Positions 1-11,066 of a stretch of 64,000 nucleotides of DNA are shown here, piece after piece. A program made the position numbers and the translations under genes. Below the pieces are notes generated by a model. That model ran no database searches and was not told the origin of the DNA. It saw nothing but the letters and a program-made list of their open reading frames with translations. Each line of letters starts with the position of its first letter. The first letter of the stretch is position 1. This DNA is from Tenodera sinensis (lineage: Eukaryota > Arthropoda > Insecta > Mantodea > Mantidae), in assembly GCA_030765045.1 (NCBI GenBank), contig CM060963.1, positions 65,774,617 to 65,838,616 of the forward strand, in the 5' to 3' direction.

Positions 1-227
1 AAAAATGACCGTCTCCGGAGTTCATGGTCAAACATGAAAAAACACCCACGCAAATGATGACATGCCGAAAATTATTATGCTATATAAAACTAGAGGTTAT
101 ATCAGGAAAAGTCATGAAAGGCCAAGTCTCATTTTAAACAACCGGCGGAGCTAAACTTATTTAAATATCAAGAACGGCCAAAATGACCGCTACCGGGGTT
201 CTAGTGTTAATTTATAGAATCAAAGTA
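1..227. other. UBXN1 intron, no gene
   Basis: Intronic sequence upstream of the first visible UBXN1 exon. No coding signal was seen. A roughly 20-nt motif of the form AAAATGACCG..CCGG.GTTC occurs at about 2-23 and again at about 180-201, which suggests a dispersed or tandem repeat, but its family is not recognised. Confidence 0.4.
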
Positions 228-237
228 AAGATTTCCA

Positions 238-691
238 TTTTTCTTCTTCTTCTTCTTCTTCTTCTTCTTCTTCTTCTTCTTCTTCTTCTTCTTCTTCTTC
301 TTCTTCTTCTTCTTCTTCTTCAACTGATTACCCTCCCTGTATGGAGGACTGACACCCCCAATGACTTACATGTGCCTAGGGCCAGATGCCTGTTGGGGAG
401 CAGGCAATCCTATTGCCCAGACAGAGTGAAGACCTGGAAGCAGATTACAACCCAGCACCAGGTATAAGAGTAAGGAAGTGGATGATATGAGATGCAGGCA
501 AAATGGATGATTGGAAAGATAATGATGGAGCAGTTGGTAGAATGAGTGGCTGGGGAAACCAGAGAACCTGGAGAAAACCCACCCAGACACCACTTTGTCT
601 ACTATGAAAACCACGTGAGTCCCTGAGATCAAACCCGGGCCACTTTGGTGATAGGCGAACAGTCTTAACTGCTCTGCCATGGTGCTGCCTC
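238..691 (-). mobile_element. tRNA-derived SINE with (GAA)n 3' tail
   Basis: On the minus strand a Pol III-type head is visible: an A-box-like segment (complement of about 658-682) and a B-box-like segment (complement of about 625-641, GGTTTGATCTC core). A body of about 300 bp follows, then a 3' tail of (GAA)n, read as (TTC)n on the plus strand. The copy is bounded by a perfect 10-bp target-site duplication, AAGATTTCCA, at 228-237 and 692-701. This shows retroposition and explains the microsatellite as the element's own tail. Confidence 0.8.
241..321. repeat. (TTC)n microsatellite, SINE tail
   Basis: About 27 uninterrupted TTC units. It lies exactly at the 3' end of the minus-strand SINE, so it probably grew from the SINE tail. 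The poly-leucine reading frame across it is an artefact. Confidence 0.95.
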
Positions 692-1227
692 AAGATTTCC
701 AATGAAATGCTTCAATTTCTTACATGGCTCCAGAATATAAATTAATTATTGCTAGTGTTTAGGAAATTTTATTTTCTTTTCCCAAAAAGTAGACATCTCT
801 GAAACCACTTGTACACTATCTCCCAGAAGTATCTAGAGACCGCATCACGCACAGCTGTTCAGTGAACTTTGTCCAATCTTTCTGTGGAAGTTTGGGAGAG
901 GCAAGTGGGGGATGCTAAAGAGACCAAAGGCACAAAATAAGCACAACTGATGTATAGTTCGTTGTGGTATAACAGAGAGCATTCTGGATTAGTATTGCAG
1001 AGGTCAAGTATTCAAATCTGGGGATAAAGTTTGCCTTTTTTTTTTTTTTAACTTATGAGTAATAACCAACTTCGTGCTATTTAGAAGCATATATATTTGT
1101 TCGTTTAACTATAAATAATTTGACATATCAATGTAATACTTTTCTATTACACGAAAGCCATATGGATTTTCTATTGAATGTATGTTTCTGTTACCACCAC
1201 CACTGCCGTCACCACCACCACCACCTG

Positions 1228-1452
1228 TTGGTTTGTGTGGCTCAGTTGGTTAGACGCTGGTCTACTGATCCCAAGGTCGCGGGTTTAAACCCGGCCCAGG
1301 CCGGTGGTTTTTGAGTGTGCTTAAAAACAACAGCTCCATGTCAGTAGATTTAGTGGCATGTAAAAGAACTCCTGCGGGACGAAATTCCGGCACACCAGTG
1401 ACGCTGTGATCCTGGCAATTGACAGCGTCGTTAAACAACAAAATCATTAATT
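1228..1452 (+). mobile_element. tRNA-derived SINE inside a (CCA)n microsatellite
   Basis: A-box-like TGGCTCAGTTGG at 1238-1249 and B-box-like GGTCGCGGGTTTAAACCC at 1275-1292 have the spacing of a tRNA-related head. The body ends in a GCGTCGTTAAACAAC-type tail near 1425-1442. (CCA)n/(CCG)n tracts lie on both sides (about 1194-1226 and 1457-1496), consistent with insertion into a simple repeat, so the exact duplication cannot be told from the array. Confidence 0.65.
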
Positions 1453-2112
1453 CACCACCACCGCCGCCGCCGCCACCACCACCACCACGTCCACCAAGGC
1501 AAAGGCAAAGGCAAAACACCATGCAGCCTGCTCAGAAGCTTTTCGCCCTCCCATTAGATTGAATGAGCACTTTGGTCAGGTTGTCATTGTTATTATTCTT
1601 GTCATAGACTGGGAAGTCCTCTTTGTTTACAACACATTTTTGTCTCATTGAGAACTCAAAAGAATTAATGCTGCAGTTTTGTAAGACCTGCTTCAAAAGC
1701 AATTGTTTTAGTTTTCTTTTCAAATTCTTCAAACATGCAGATATATTTTTTAATTAATTTTCTAAATTATCTCATTCTTACACATACTTTTTCTAGTTGT
1801 ATAGTATTCATTCCCATGTATAAATTAATTCATAACTTTCTATACACTAGTTTTAATTAATTAAATAAATCATAGGTTTAGATAATTTTTTTACAATTAT
1901 TATGTCACTTATTATTTAATCTTAGAATAATTTTATTTGTCTTTTTTTGAACATTTTTAGGTTATTAAAATCCAGACCCTGAATATCACAATATTTAATT
2001 CATGTGGAATCATCTTTTAACCTTTGGGAACATGAATCCCTTCCATCCTGCATGTATTCAAGAAGATTGTAAATAATCAGAGTAACAAATTATTATTTAT
2101 GAATCATTTCAG

Positions 2113-2364
2113 TTGTGGGCGCCTTTTTAAATCACAACTAGAAGTTGAATTTCATGCTGCAAAATCAGGCCATAGTAGCTTCTCAGAGTCTACTGAGGAA
2201 AAGAAACCTTTAACTGAAGAAGAAAAAAGAGAGCAACTAAAGAAACTGGAAGAAAAAATGAGACAGAAGCGCCAGGAACGTGAAGAACAGGAAAAAAGGG
2301 ATGCATTGGAAAGGGAGAAATTGAGGATAAAATCTGGAAAGGAAATGATAGCTGCTAAAAAGAA
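2113..2364 (+). CDS. UBXN1: UBXN1 (UBX domain protein 1) internal coding exon
   Basis: This exon encodes about 84 residues matching the middle of UBXN1/SAKS1, a p97/VCP- and ubiquitin-binding adaptor. Visible features are CGRLFKSQLEVEFHAAKSGH (a zinc-finger-like C..H segment), then FSESTEEKKPLTEEEK, then a highly charged Glu/Lys/Arg coiled coil. It starts after a TTTCAG acceptor (2107-2112) and ends before a consensus GTAAGT donor (2365-2370), with phase 2 at both ends. The phase fits the next exon at 36438. The UBA domain exon(s) and the start codon lie upstream of the window. The following intron is about 34 kb, swollen by nested transposons. The homology is clear; the cofactor role is known from the family, not seen here. 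Confidence 0.9.
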
Positions 2365-2473
2365 GTAAGTATATTTAAATTATTAGTAATAGCAATGTAG
2401 CAAAACATCTTAAACCTTCCTGAAACTTATGCAAAAAGATGTGTCAATAAAAATAAAAAACGTGAAAAATTTT

Positions 2474-2538
2474 GTTAGCTAATGCTGGATTTATGACAAT
2501 GAAGTCTTTAATCCTCTTGCGCTCCAATATTTTTCACT
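2474..2538 (-). mobile_element. LINE-X 3' end, left half (split by LTR element C)
   Basis: The minus strand encodes the last residues of a LINE ORF2 (a YW.AR..L..S..EIQH-type ending) and the short 3' end. It is the same family as 8243-8405, 10787-10857 and 28996-35395. The piece stops at the CACT target site of element C and resumes at 25016, so it is one truncated insertion cut in two. Confidence 0.75.
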
Positions 2539-3182
2539 TGAGACAGAATATTAAAAGACCCCAAAAGAAAATCGTTTATGTGAATATTTGTTAGGAGTGT
2601 AATTTGTTTTTCGATGTTGGTATGAGATGGTTAAATGACGAAAACGTGTTACTAATGTTCATTGTTACGAACAACTAAATTTGTTTAAAGACGTCATAAA
2701 TATTTCCATATTTAATTTTAATATATATGTATAAATATTAGAATTATACGTGTTCAATATTAATAGCAACGGAAAATGGCTAAGGATCACTTCCCTAACA
2801 ATGCGGGAACTATTTGATGAACGCATGCGCAGATGTACACGTGGCAGTCGGAATGATAGACTCGCAACTAAAAGAATTGGGACTAGTGTCTGTATATTCA
2901 AGGTGAAAAGACACATTTTGGTAGCGTGTGAACATTGTAGAACGTTTACCAGACTTTCATCAAGCTTTTATTCCACTTTTTGAAAAAGTGGAAAGACTTA
3001 AATAATCTAAAATGGTGCTATGAGGATTTATTTAAATGTAAAATAGATAAAAAGTGTTAATAAAATAATACATTGTGGTGAAGAAACCGTGTGATTATTC
3101 ATTCCATCCGTTACCACGCCCTGAGAGAAATAAGAGCCTCGTCGATCAGAATTGAAGCAACACTACAATAAAAACAGCACCA
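2539..3182 (+). repeat. Element C 5' LTR
   Basis: Begins TGAGACAG and ends CAGCACCA. It matches 24369-25015 over its full length. It is followed directly by AATGGCATACCCAAGCGTGG, the same position as the primer-binding site in element A. A TATA-like TATAAATATT lies near 2729. Confidence 0.88.
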
Positions 3183-3476
3183 AATGGCATACCCAAGCGT
3201 GGAGCACGAATTTTGGATGGAATGGAAATCTACGGGAAATGAACTTAAGCGAAATACCAAGTGATGCCAAATCTTCGCGCCAAAAAGAAAGAAGACGCCA
3301 TTAGAACATCGTTTGAAATCTAGTACTTCGGGGACGCCGATGAACGGATAATCAACACGGGAAAACACCAGAGATCGTCTAGTGAAGCCAACCACCCAGG
3401 AGACGCACGTAACTGGATAAATCAACGAGAAAAAAGTAGGACCAAAAATTTTTATTTTTACATCCATTTTATTTTT

Positions 3477-5562
3477 ATGTTACTGCGAAGCGGCAAAATA
3501 GTAGGACTTTTAAGCCAAAGTGAACTGAATATAGAAACTAGAATGTCGCGAAAAGAGAGAGCTCTAGTAACAGGAGTAGGGGAAGGGGCAGATAGGCCTA
3601 TCAGATAGAAACAGTAAGTGAAGAAGAGCTAGCAATTGGAAAAGACCAAAGGTTACTAATGATAATGTTTGAAAGACTAGAACAAAAACTAGAACAAAAT
3701 AAATAAGAAATAAGTCAGAAAATGGAACAGAATAGGGAAGAGATAGGTCAGAAAATGGAGGGAGTGAGACAGAACATAGAGCAAAGTTTAGGTCAGAGTA
3801 TAGGCCAGAAACTAGAACAGAATAAGGAAGAGATAGGTCAGTAAATTGAGGAAGTGAGAAAGGATTTAGAACAGAAAATGGAATTAGGAAGACAGGACTT
3901 AGAGCAGAAAATAGAATTAGGAAGACAGAACTTAGAACAGAAAATAGAATTAGGAAGACAGGAGTGTAAAGAAAATATGAAAGTAATGGAAACTAATTTA
4001 AAATTAGTACAGAAAAACTTAAATGAGACAAAGGAAGCCTTAGAAGCTAGGATAGAAATCATAGGAGATAGGATGGGAAAAATTGAATCGGAAATGAAAC
4101 AAAATAAGATTGTATTAGAAGGAGAAATTGGTAGATGTAGAGATGAAATAACAGAATGTAATGCAAGTGTAGACTGTAAGATTACAAATGTAAAAGCAGA
4201 AATAACTGAGGAATTAAGGAAAGAGATTGAGGTAGTAAAGAAAGGAATTATTAATGAAACTGTAGAACAAATTGTAATTCCTAAAATTAAGACTATGGCT
4301 GATCTGGTGCAATCGCAACAAGATGCTATGTATGATATGAAACAAAGTCACTTAGAAATAAAGAATGATTTAAAATCAATTTGTGAAGAAATGAGAAAAG
4401 GGAAAGAAAGTTTGGCTAATGTAAATGATGTTGTGAATGCACTACAAAGGCAAAATGATGATTTAGATGTAAGTAATGTACAAGATGAGAGTTATTTGAA
4501 TGATGTACAAAATGTTGACTCACCATACAGAGAAAGAGGTTCACAATTAAACAATGACACAATACATAACACATGCTACACCAACACCATACTACATGAA
4601 ATCACACCATCTACATTTGACGAGGAGAAGCGAGACAATCCAAAACTCTTTGTTAAAGACATGGAAGAGTTTTTTTAAAGTGAAAAGGATACCAAATAAG
4701 CTTAGGATGATGATAGTCAAGAAAAGCTTAAAAAAACAAAGCATTAGAATGGCTTAGGTTAACACTAGCTGGTCATGAATCCTATAGCTCATTCAGAAAT
4801 CTATTCCTATCAAGGTATTGGGGCCCAGCTAAGCAAAACCAAACTAGGGTAGAGCTAGCGACAGGAAGATATGATCCAACCAAAGAGTTATCGCTAGTCA
4901 ATTATTTTATGAAAGTAGCCAACAAAGGGAAGCTATTAGACCCTAACCTGTCGGAAGCAGAGTTAATTACCAGCATAACAAGACATTTCCCAGACACAGT
5001 GAGATCAGGGTTAATTGTTGCAAGGCCAGTAGATTTTGCAGACATGATAGAATTACTGACAGCCTTCGAAACGCAAAATGGTCAGCCTAATGAGCATAGA
5101 CATAGGAACGGTCACCCAAACTCACCTATCTTAAATAAAAGCACGGCTACAAACAACCAGAATGAGAGAGAAGATAGAAATACTAGGAGCACCCATGACA
5201 GGGGGAGAGGGGCACACCATTTCCCACAACCACACAATCATGGCGAAAGGATGGAGAACACAAGACAGTGGTACCACGACATGATACCAAGGGGTGAATT
5301 GAGACACCAAACATATACATATGATCGTGGGAGACCAGGAGACCGTACCCATCAAGTGAACCACATACGATTCTGTAGGCAATACTTGGACAACCGAAGA
5401 CTGCCATACAATAGGGGTTCACACCACAGGGGCAGAAACCAATGGAACACTGGCAACATAAGAAAACAGGAACAGGATGAAAATGTGCCAAATAGGGCCG
5501 ATGTTGCACAGGATACAGAAACAACAACCACCACCAACACTCAGGGAAATTGCCACAACTAA
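3477..5562 (+). pseudogene. Element C gag (broken)
   Basis: Homologous along its length to the intact gag of element A. It starts at the conserved MLLRSGK (ATG 3477), then has the Glu/Lys/Gln-rich coiled coil with three 11-residue repeats (about 3860-3960), a capsid-like gag domain (about 4610-5090) and an Arg/His/Gly-rich tail ending at 5562. Breaks: a small deletion near 3600, in-frame stops (for example TAA near 3842), and frameshifts in homopolymers near 4668-4680 and 4730-4740. The longest open stretches are 3854-4678 and 4909-5562. There is no CCHC zinc knuckle, as in the intact copy. Confidence 0.85.
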
Positions 5563-5633
5563 GTTCGCCCCAATTGAGTAGATGACCAACACAAAACCGA
5601 AGAGATTGACAATTGACATTGACACCATGATGG
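5563..5633 (+). pseudogene. Element C pol remnant after internal deletion
   Basis: Directly after the gag stop, the sequence matches the far 3' end of element A pol (about 18212-18275: AAGTTCGC..., ATGACCAACAC.AAACC, ATTGACATTGACAC). Protease, RT, RNase H and most of integrase are therefore missing. The match stops at ATGG (5630-5633), where element B inserted, and resumes at 23121. Confidence 0.8.
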
Positions 5634-6136
5634 TGATGCGGTTTTTGTATGAGTTTATCAGAAATGTACAGTGCTATGAGACTCGTTTTCTATCTACAAG
5701 GTTGTGGTAACGGATGGAATGCATATATCAATGTTTCTTTATCACAATGTATTTATTTATTAACACTTCGATACTTTACACTCTCAGCACCATATTAAAT
5801 ACTCAAAAACCTTTACACTTTTTTAATTTAGTAGAATTTATGCTGGAAGAAAGTTTGGTGAAAGTTCCATGTTCACACGCTACCAAAACACGTGTTATCA
5901 CCTTGAACATATAGACGCTACTGAATCGTTTCTTGGCGTCGCTTTGACACGGCGCACCGCCATTTTTGTCTTCATCTGCAGTATTCATCCGCGCAAATAG
6001 TTCTTTCTCCTTAGGGAAGTGATCCCAATTATCGTCTCCTATTTTTATTATGGAACACAAACAATTCTAATATTTATACACTTTTAACAAACATTTACAT
6101 GAACGATTTTCTATTGGGGTCTTATATTCCGTCTCA
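5634..6136 (-). repeat. Element B 3' LTR
   Basis: 503 bp, matching 22620-23120 with few differences, apart from the terminal ~43 bp (5634-5676), which is strongly divergent. On the minus strand it starts TGAGACGG and ends CCGCATCA. It is preceded on that strand by the purine-rich tract around 6137-6160. Confidence 0.85.
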
Positions 6137-6325
6137 TATGCCCCTTGTTTTGTTTTTCAAGTTGTCACCTATATTTACAATCTTGAAACACAATACAATC
6201 CTTCTCCTTACTCCTCTGATGCAATCATTTTGTACAATATTTTTTTTTTTTTTTTTCTTTACAGTCTTCTTCGCTGTTTGTCTTTGTCTTTTGTTTTGGC
6301 ATGACACAGCGTGTCTCTATAAATT

Positions 6326-6545
6326 TCACATATTCAATTACTACACAATATATGTTCAGTTGTTATACATCACATATTCAGTTATTATAGAATACATATT
6401 CAGTTATTGTACCACATATGTTCAGTTATTATACAACATATCCAGTCATTATACAATACATATTCAGTTATTGTACAACACATTCAGTTATTACACAACA
6501 TATCCAGTTATTGTACAACACATTCAGTTATTGTACAATACATAT
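6326..6545 (-). repeat. Element B minisatellite, 3' part
   Basis: About ten degenerate copies of a ~20-22 bp unit (plus-strand form CAGTTATTGTACAACACATATT, with TAC/TAT variants). It belongs to the 3' non-coding region of this LTR family. The array continues at 10858, on the other side of an inserted LINE block. Confidence 0.85.
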
Positions 6546-7457
6546 TCAGAGCTTTATGCTATTTATCGAGCCGTTTTGTATGTGCGCCGTCGTAAATTAG
6601 GTGACTGCCTGATTTTGAGCGATTCCCTTTGTGCACTGCAGAGCCTTTGTCAGTTGTACAACCCCCACCCTATTGTACAGCGTACCCATGATGCGGTCCA
6701 TGTTTTAAACGCTTCTGGCATTGACGTCGTGTGTGCATGGATTCCTGGACACGTAGGTTTGCCGGGGAATGAAATAGCTGATTCGGCAGCAAAGACGGCA
6801 ACTACAGAACCCAGTATTAGCATCTTACTTCGTGTTACTTCGGAAGACTTTAGGCTTGAAGTGCGGAGAGCGGTGCTGTCGTCCTGGCACGAAGAGTGGT
6901 CAGCTCTCCACGGTAATAAGCTTAGAGAAGTGAAAGAACTTCCGATAAACGGGCTAACTTCCTGTCGCATATCTCGCCGAGAGGAGGTTAATTTGGCTCG
7001 ATTAAGTATAGGGCACTGCAATTTTTTGCATGGTTACCTATTTAAAGGGGACCGTGCGCCTCTATGTCCGCTGTGTGACAACCTTTATTCAGTTCGCCAC
7101 GTTCTGCTAGAATGTTGCTCTCTAGCGCGCCTTCGGGATTCTCTGCAGCTGCCTACCAGGCCTGCAGAGGTCCTAGCAGACGACAAAACAGCGGTCGATA
7201 GAGTTTTTAACTTTTTAGCGGATTATAATATCAATTTGAGGATTTAAAATTCTAGATGTTTGTTTATGCCTTTTGACCTATTTATTACATTGTTTTATAT
7301 CCGGCTATTGCCGCTGTTTTTTACCTTTTATGTTTATTTCTCTTGTTGCTAGTATATTTATTTTTGAGTAAAATTTATATCTGGCTATTGCCATGAATCT
7401 TTTAAGGGCACTGATGACCTAGAAGTTAAGTGCCCTTAAACCAAACCAACCAACCAA
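6546..7457 (+). pseudogene. 5'-truncated LINE (RNase H and C-terminal end)
   Basis: Corresponds to the 3' end of the full-length LINE at 50977-57031 (from about 56126 on). It encodes an uninterrupted run to 7247 covering the end of RNase H (LILSDSLCALQSL; WIPGHVGLPGNEIADSAAK) and the C-terminal C..C....H....C motif (LCPLCDNLYSVRHVLLEC). The 3' UTR ends with a GATGACCTAGAAGTTAAG hairpin-type segment and a CCAAA-type tail. It keeps the RNase H aspartate (GAT 6621-6623) that the full-length copy has lost. Its frame happens to stay open into the upstream minisatellite. Confidence 0.85.
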
Positions 7458-7635
7458 CGTAGCAGAAGTCTTTCCAAATGGTAGAGACAGTGGGAGAACA
7501 CCAACAAAGGAATCTTATGCAGAAGGTACTCTTGAAGGTGGAGCAGAAAATAAAAATGAAGATACCATGTACTCCAAAGTTTATAGCATTGATGCATAGA
7601 TTCAATTTATTTGATAACCCAATTCGCATTACAAC

Positions 7636-7860
7636 AATGAGCAAACATCAGAACATCTAATATATAGGTGCAGAATTCTAAGAAAACAAAGGGGAACTAT
7701 GCAAAATGAAATAACTGCAAGAGAGAAAGTGACCAAGTTCAAACAAGGATCTTATTCAGAGACATCTATGTGCTTTTCATAAATTTATAAATGCAATAGA
7801 TTTTTTCCTATTACAATAGGGTATATACTACAAGCAATTAAATACTCTCTCAATTATTCA
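7636..7860 (+). pseudogene. LINE ORF2 C-terminal remnant
   Basis: The plus-strand frame from 7636 reads NEQTSEHLIYRCRILRKQRG, resembling the C-terminal T.EH....C....R motif of LINE reverse transcriptases. It lies between two better-defined LINE pieces. Family and limits are uncertain. 7458-7635 has no other recognisable content. Confidence 0.4.
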
Positions 7861-8242
7861 GGGTAACTGCAAGAAGAAGATGTATGAAAAATTGAAAAAC
7901 ATGTTATTTCTTAAATTACCTATCTTTTAATACGCTAGTAAGAGTGATGTGAATCTAAACTATAATACACGATAAGCAGAAAATCTGCATCCCAGCTATC
8001 GCATAGAATTTTTTAGCCCTGATCCCACCTCTTTCTTCCTACTAGTTTTAGTAGCAAATAATGCCAATTTCTGTTTTCTCCACAAGCAAGCATTGCTCTC
8101 TGATACATTGAACTCCCCGCCTTTCTATTAAAATTTTTTTCAGCTTAAAGGATTACTTTGCGCTTTAAAGAAGTATCAAAAGACATTCTTTTCTGTTTGC
8201 CCTCCATATCTTATATATTTAAATGAGCAATTTTTATATATA

Positions 8243-8405
8243 TGTTGTTAGCTAATGCTGGATTTCTGACAATGAAGTCATTAATCCTCTTGCTCTCCAA
8301 TATTTTTCACTGATGGATGGGGCACTAGAAGTGGCCGGGCATATTTGAAGGTGGTCTCGATCCATTTCCTCTTGCAGATCACATAGAGGACAGAGTGGTG
8401 AAGAA
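8243..8405 (-). mobile_element. LINE-X 3' end fragment
   Basis: The minus strand encodes PLCPLCDLQEEMDRDHLQIC (zinc-binding C..C....H....C) and YWRARGLMTSLSEIQH before the stop. It is nearly identical to 28996-29160. Its upstream (higher-coordinate) end abuts a different LINE, at 8420. Confidence 0.75.
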
Positions 8406-8419
8406 TATATATATAATAG

Positions 8420-9025
8420 GTTTTTTAGTTTTTGTAAGGGTACACTGTTTTGTTGAAAATCTACGTTGAAGTCACCACATATTAGGATCTTTTTTGCATG
8501 CTTTTTTACAATAGAAATCATGTTTTCTAATTTATCCAGAAAGACCTTATAGTCTCCATTAGGTGACCGGTATACACAAGCAATAAGTAGTTTTAAATCA
8601 CTAATTTCTACTAAAGTGTGCTCAAACACTTTCTCTTCATTTAAGATAGAGGTAATGCTATGCCTTTTATATTTAACACCCTTTTTTATTGCAATCATAG
8701 TGCCCCCATGAATATATCTCTCCCTACAATATATGTCTCCTAAAACAAAATTTTTGAGAATGACTGACTGTACACTCATATAGTTATTTTTGAGCCAATG
8801 TTCTGTGAAGCAGCAGACATGTATGTTTTCCAGACTATTTAAAAATACTTCTACTTCTAGGATCTTATTACTAAGGCACTGAATATTATGATACAATATA
8901 TTAAGTTCACCTTTGTTTGCTATGGATGAAAAATGATTATCACAATGCTCAGGTGTTACAATGTTTTTAGCTTCCTGAAGTACTGCATCCACCACATTGT
9001 TCAGTAGTTTCCCTGTCCTTGACAT
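8420..9025 (-). pseudogene. CR1-like LINE ORF2, endonuclease domain (truncated)
   Basis: The minus-strand frame from 9025 has an APE-type endonuclease: LYHNIQCLSNKI (N of the first block), CCFTEHWL (catalytic E block), GGTMIAIKKG, CVYRSPNG and ICGDFNVDF (GDFN block). It stops short of the RT domain, where the sequence switches to a LINE-X tail near 8405-8420. Its start ATG overlaps the end of ORF1 by 25 nt, a common LINE arrangement. Confidence 0.75.
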
Positions 9026-9840
9026 TTGCTGATGCCCTCACATAGGAACCTCCCAAATTTATTTGCTCCTCTTCTGTTGAGATGAATTGCATCACTGACC
9101 AGATCCATATCCCTTATGCACCAGTTACCGTCTAGTAGTACACACTTTCGAGTATAGCACAACCAGTCAAGCTCTGCATTAATTCTTCTCACTTTTTGTC
9201 TGGTCACATCACGTCTGCATAGTATTCCACTGATCACTATTTTGGTATCTGGGCTTTGCGCATTAATTTCACTGATTATGTCCATGGTGTCGCCCATAAT
9301 TTCCTCAGCCATTATTCCTCTTCGGATGTCATTAGTTCCCACATGAATAGCTACCACGTCTGGCTTTATTTCATTTATTTTCGCATTTTGTATTTCATGG
9401 CCCAGTTCTTCCACGCGTATCCCCGGGTAGCAACGCACGTCATAGCCGGCGTCTCTGAAAACATTCCCGGCAAATTTCAGGAGCTAGTCCCCGAACACCA
9501 TAACCTTTGTTCAATTATTTGTTTCACCGTTGTCTATCCCTTCTTGTACTCGATGTCTCATCTGTTGTTTTTGTACGTTTCCATTCTCTTCAGCCAGCAC
9601 ACTGAATCGGTTCGTGGTTCTTACTGAATTATCACACTGATAACCTGATGATCCTATCGTTTTGTTGGTTTTCCATCTTGAGATTGTGGCGTATGTTTCG
9701 TTTTCATGTTGATTTTCTGGGCTTAGTTTTATATTCTGTTGCTTTAGTGATGCTATTTCTTCCTGTGCTTGTTTTCTTTCTTGTTTCAATAACATAATTT
9801 CATCATATGCTTTCTTTAGGTCTCTATTTAGCATATCCAC
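9001..9840 (-). pseudogene. CR1-like LINE ORF1 with SGNH esterase domain
   Basis: The minus-strand frame starts with a coiled coil (LNRDLKKAYDEIMLLKQERK...), then a linker, then an SGNH/GDSL-type esterase domain: GD-stop-LL in place of GDSLL, PGIRVEELG, HVGTNDIRRG (Asn block) and DAIHLN (Asp/His block). Two in-frame stops, TGA just upstream and TAG exactly at the nucleophile serine position (about 9484-9486), break it. Esterase-bearing ORF1 proteins are known in CR1-related LINEs; the clade call rests on that. Confidence 0.75.
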
Positions 9841-10786
9841 AATTGTCTGAAGTGACGCTATCCTCTCAGACTCGTGTGGATATTCTTAGTATTTAAATCC
9901 ATTAAATGGAGATTAAAATATGGTGTCTGCTGGGTCATGCCCCTTTTAAGTACCAGTTTCATCTTTAATTTATACTAAATTTGTTATAACTTCATAACTG
10001 CACAAAATTTGCCCAACAATTGACTAGAGAGACTAGAATCAAGAAAGCTTGAAGAGGATCAAGAACCATTGGAACAAGGAGATTGTGGTGCAGGAATGTT
10101 TCAAATTTTGGTCAGTTAGCCGAAAAACACATTAATTTAGTTTTATGCATCTTACTGCAAGTTTAAATTTCACAGCTTTGAGCATGCTTTTCTCAAAAAC
10201 TATAACCATTTAGTTTAACAAACTGAACAGAAGGATAATTTTTATCTGCAATATATCGAATTTTAAAAATTGAAAATGTTGCATTTTAAGTGGAATAACA
10301 TTTTTTTTCTTTACTCAGGGGTCTCCGTCTAGGGGATATGTGAATGGCGACCACAAGGTACCCAAGCTGAGCAGAACATTACTTCCACTTACTGGTGTTT
10401 TGCTCCTCACTGTAGCTTTTCTATCTGACCATACCTTGGTCATCTCTTCTTCTCTTCCGACCCCGATGCTGTTAGGTTCCCGAGGGCTAGGGAGTCTTTA
10501 TTTTTCCAACCTCTCCATTTCTCTAATTTCTCTATAAACCCTTAACCCCGAACATGCTGACCTGTCATGGCATGTAATACGTCCTCTGATTGGTAATCAG
10601 AGGATATGGTCGGTGAATTTATTTTGATAATTCTCCCGGTCAGGTCGGTGAGACCCGTAAACCAACGACAGGTGTGGTCCTCCAGACATTCTGGGGGTTG
10701 TGAGAGAGCGATGTGACCGCCAAAACATAAAAATATGGTGCTCTCTAAAAAGCGGTTACTATTACTGCTATTGCTCTCTTCAATAT
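9841..10786. other. Intergenic part of inserted LINE block
   Basis: No coding region can be supported. The first part may be 5' UTR of the CR1-like LINE. A GC-richer stretch at about 10310-10780 looks like repeat or LINE-derived sequence but is not recognised. The 65-aa frame at 10340-10537 has no recognisable features. Confidence 0.3.
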
Positions 10787-10857
10787 CAGTGAAAAATATT
10801 GGAGAGCAAGAGGATTAATGACTTCATTGTCAGAAATCCAGCATTAGCTAACAACAA
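10787..10857 (+). mobile_element. LINE-X 3' terminus (short)
   Basis: About 70 bp matching the last part of LINE-X (AGTGAAAAATATTGGAGAGC ... CAGCATTAGCTAACAAC), this time in plus orientation. It abuts the element B minisatellite at 10858. It is probably the 3' end of whatever retroposition event broke the array. Confidence 0.65.
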
Positions 10858-11066
10858 CATATTCAGTTATTGTACAACACATTCAGTTATTACACAACAT
10901 ATCCAGTTATTATACAATACATATTCAGTTATTGTACAACACATTCAGTTATTACACAACATATCCAGTTATTATACAATACATATTCAGTTATTATACA
11001 ATACATATTCAGTTATTGTACAACACATATTCAGTTCTTATACAACACATACTCAGTTATTGTACA
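10858..11066 (-). repeat. Element B minisatellite, 5' part
   Basis: About ten ~20-22 bp units of the same type as 6326-6545, continuing the same array. Together with the arrays in elements A and C it marks a conserved 3' position in the family. Confidence 0.85.

Noticed and set aside
183..467. 94-aa frame with a poly-leucine run
   Set aside because: It is the (CTT)n SINE tail read in one frame; no gene evidence.
6099..7247. 382-aa frame joining minisatellite to RNase H sequence
   Set aside because: Tempting as a new fusion gene, but it is a chance read-through from the LTR-element end and minisatellite into a truncated LINE. No promoter or independent start is evident.
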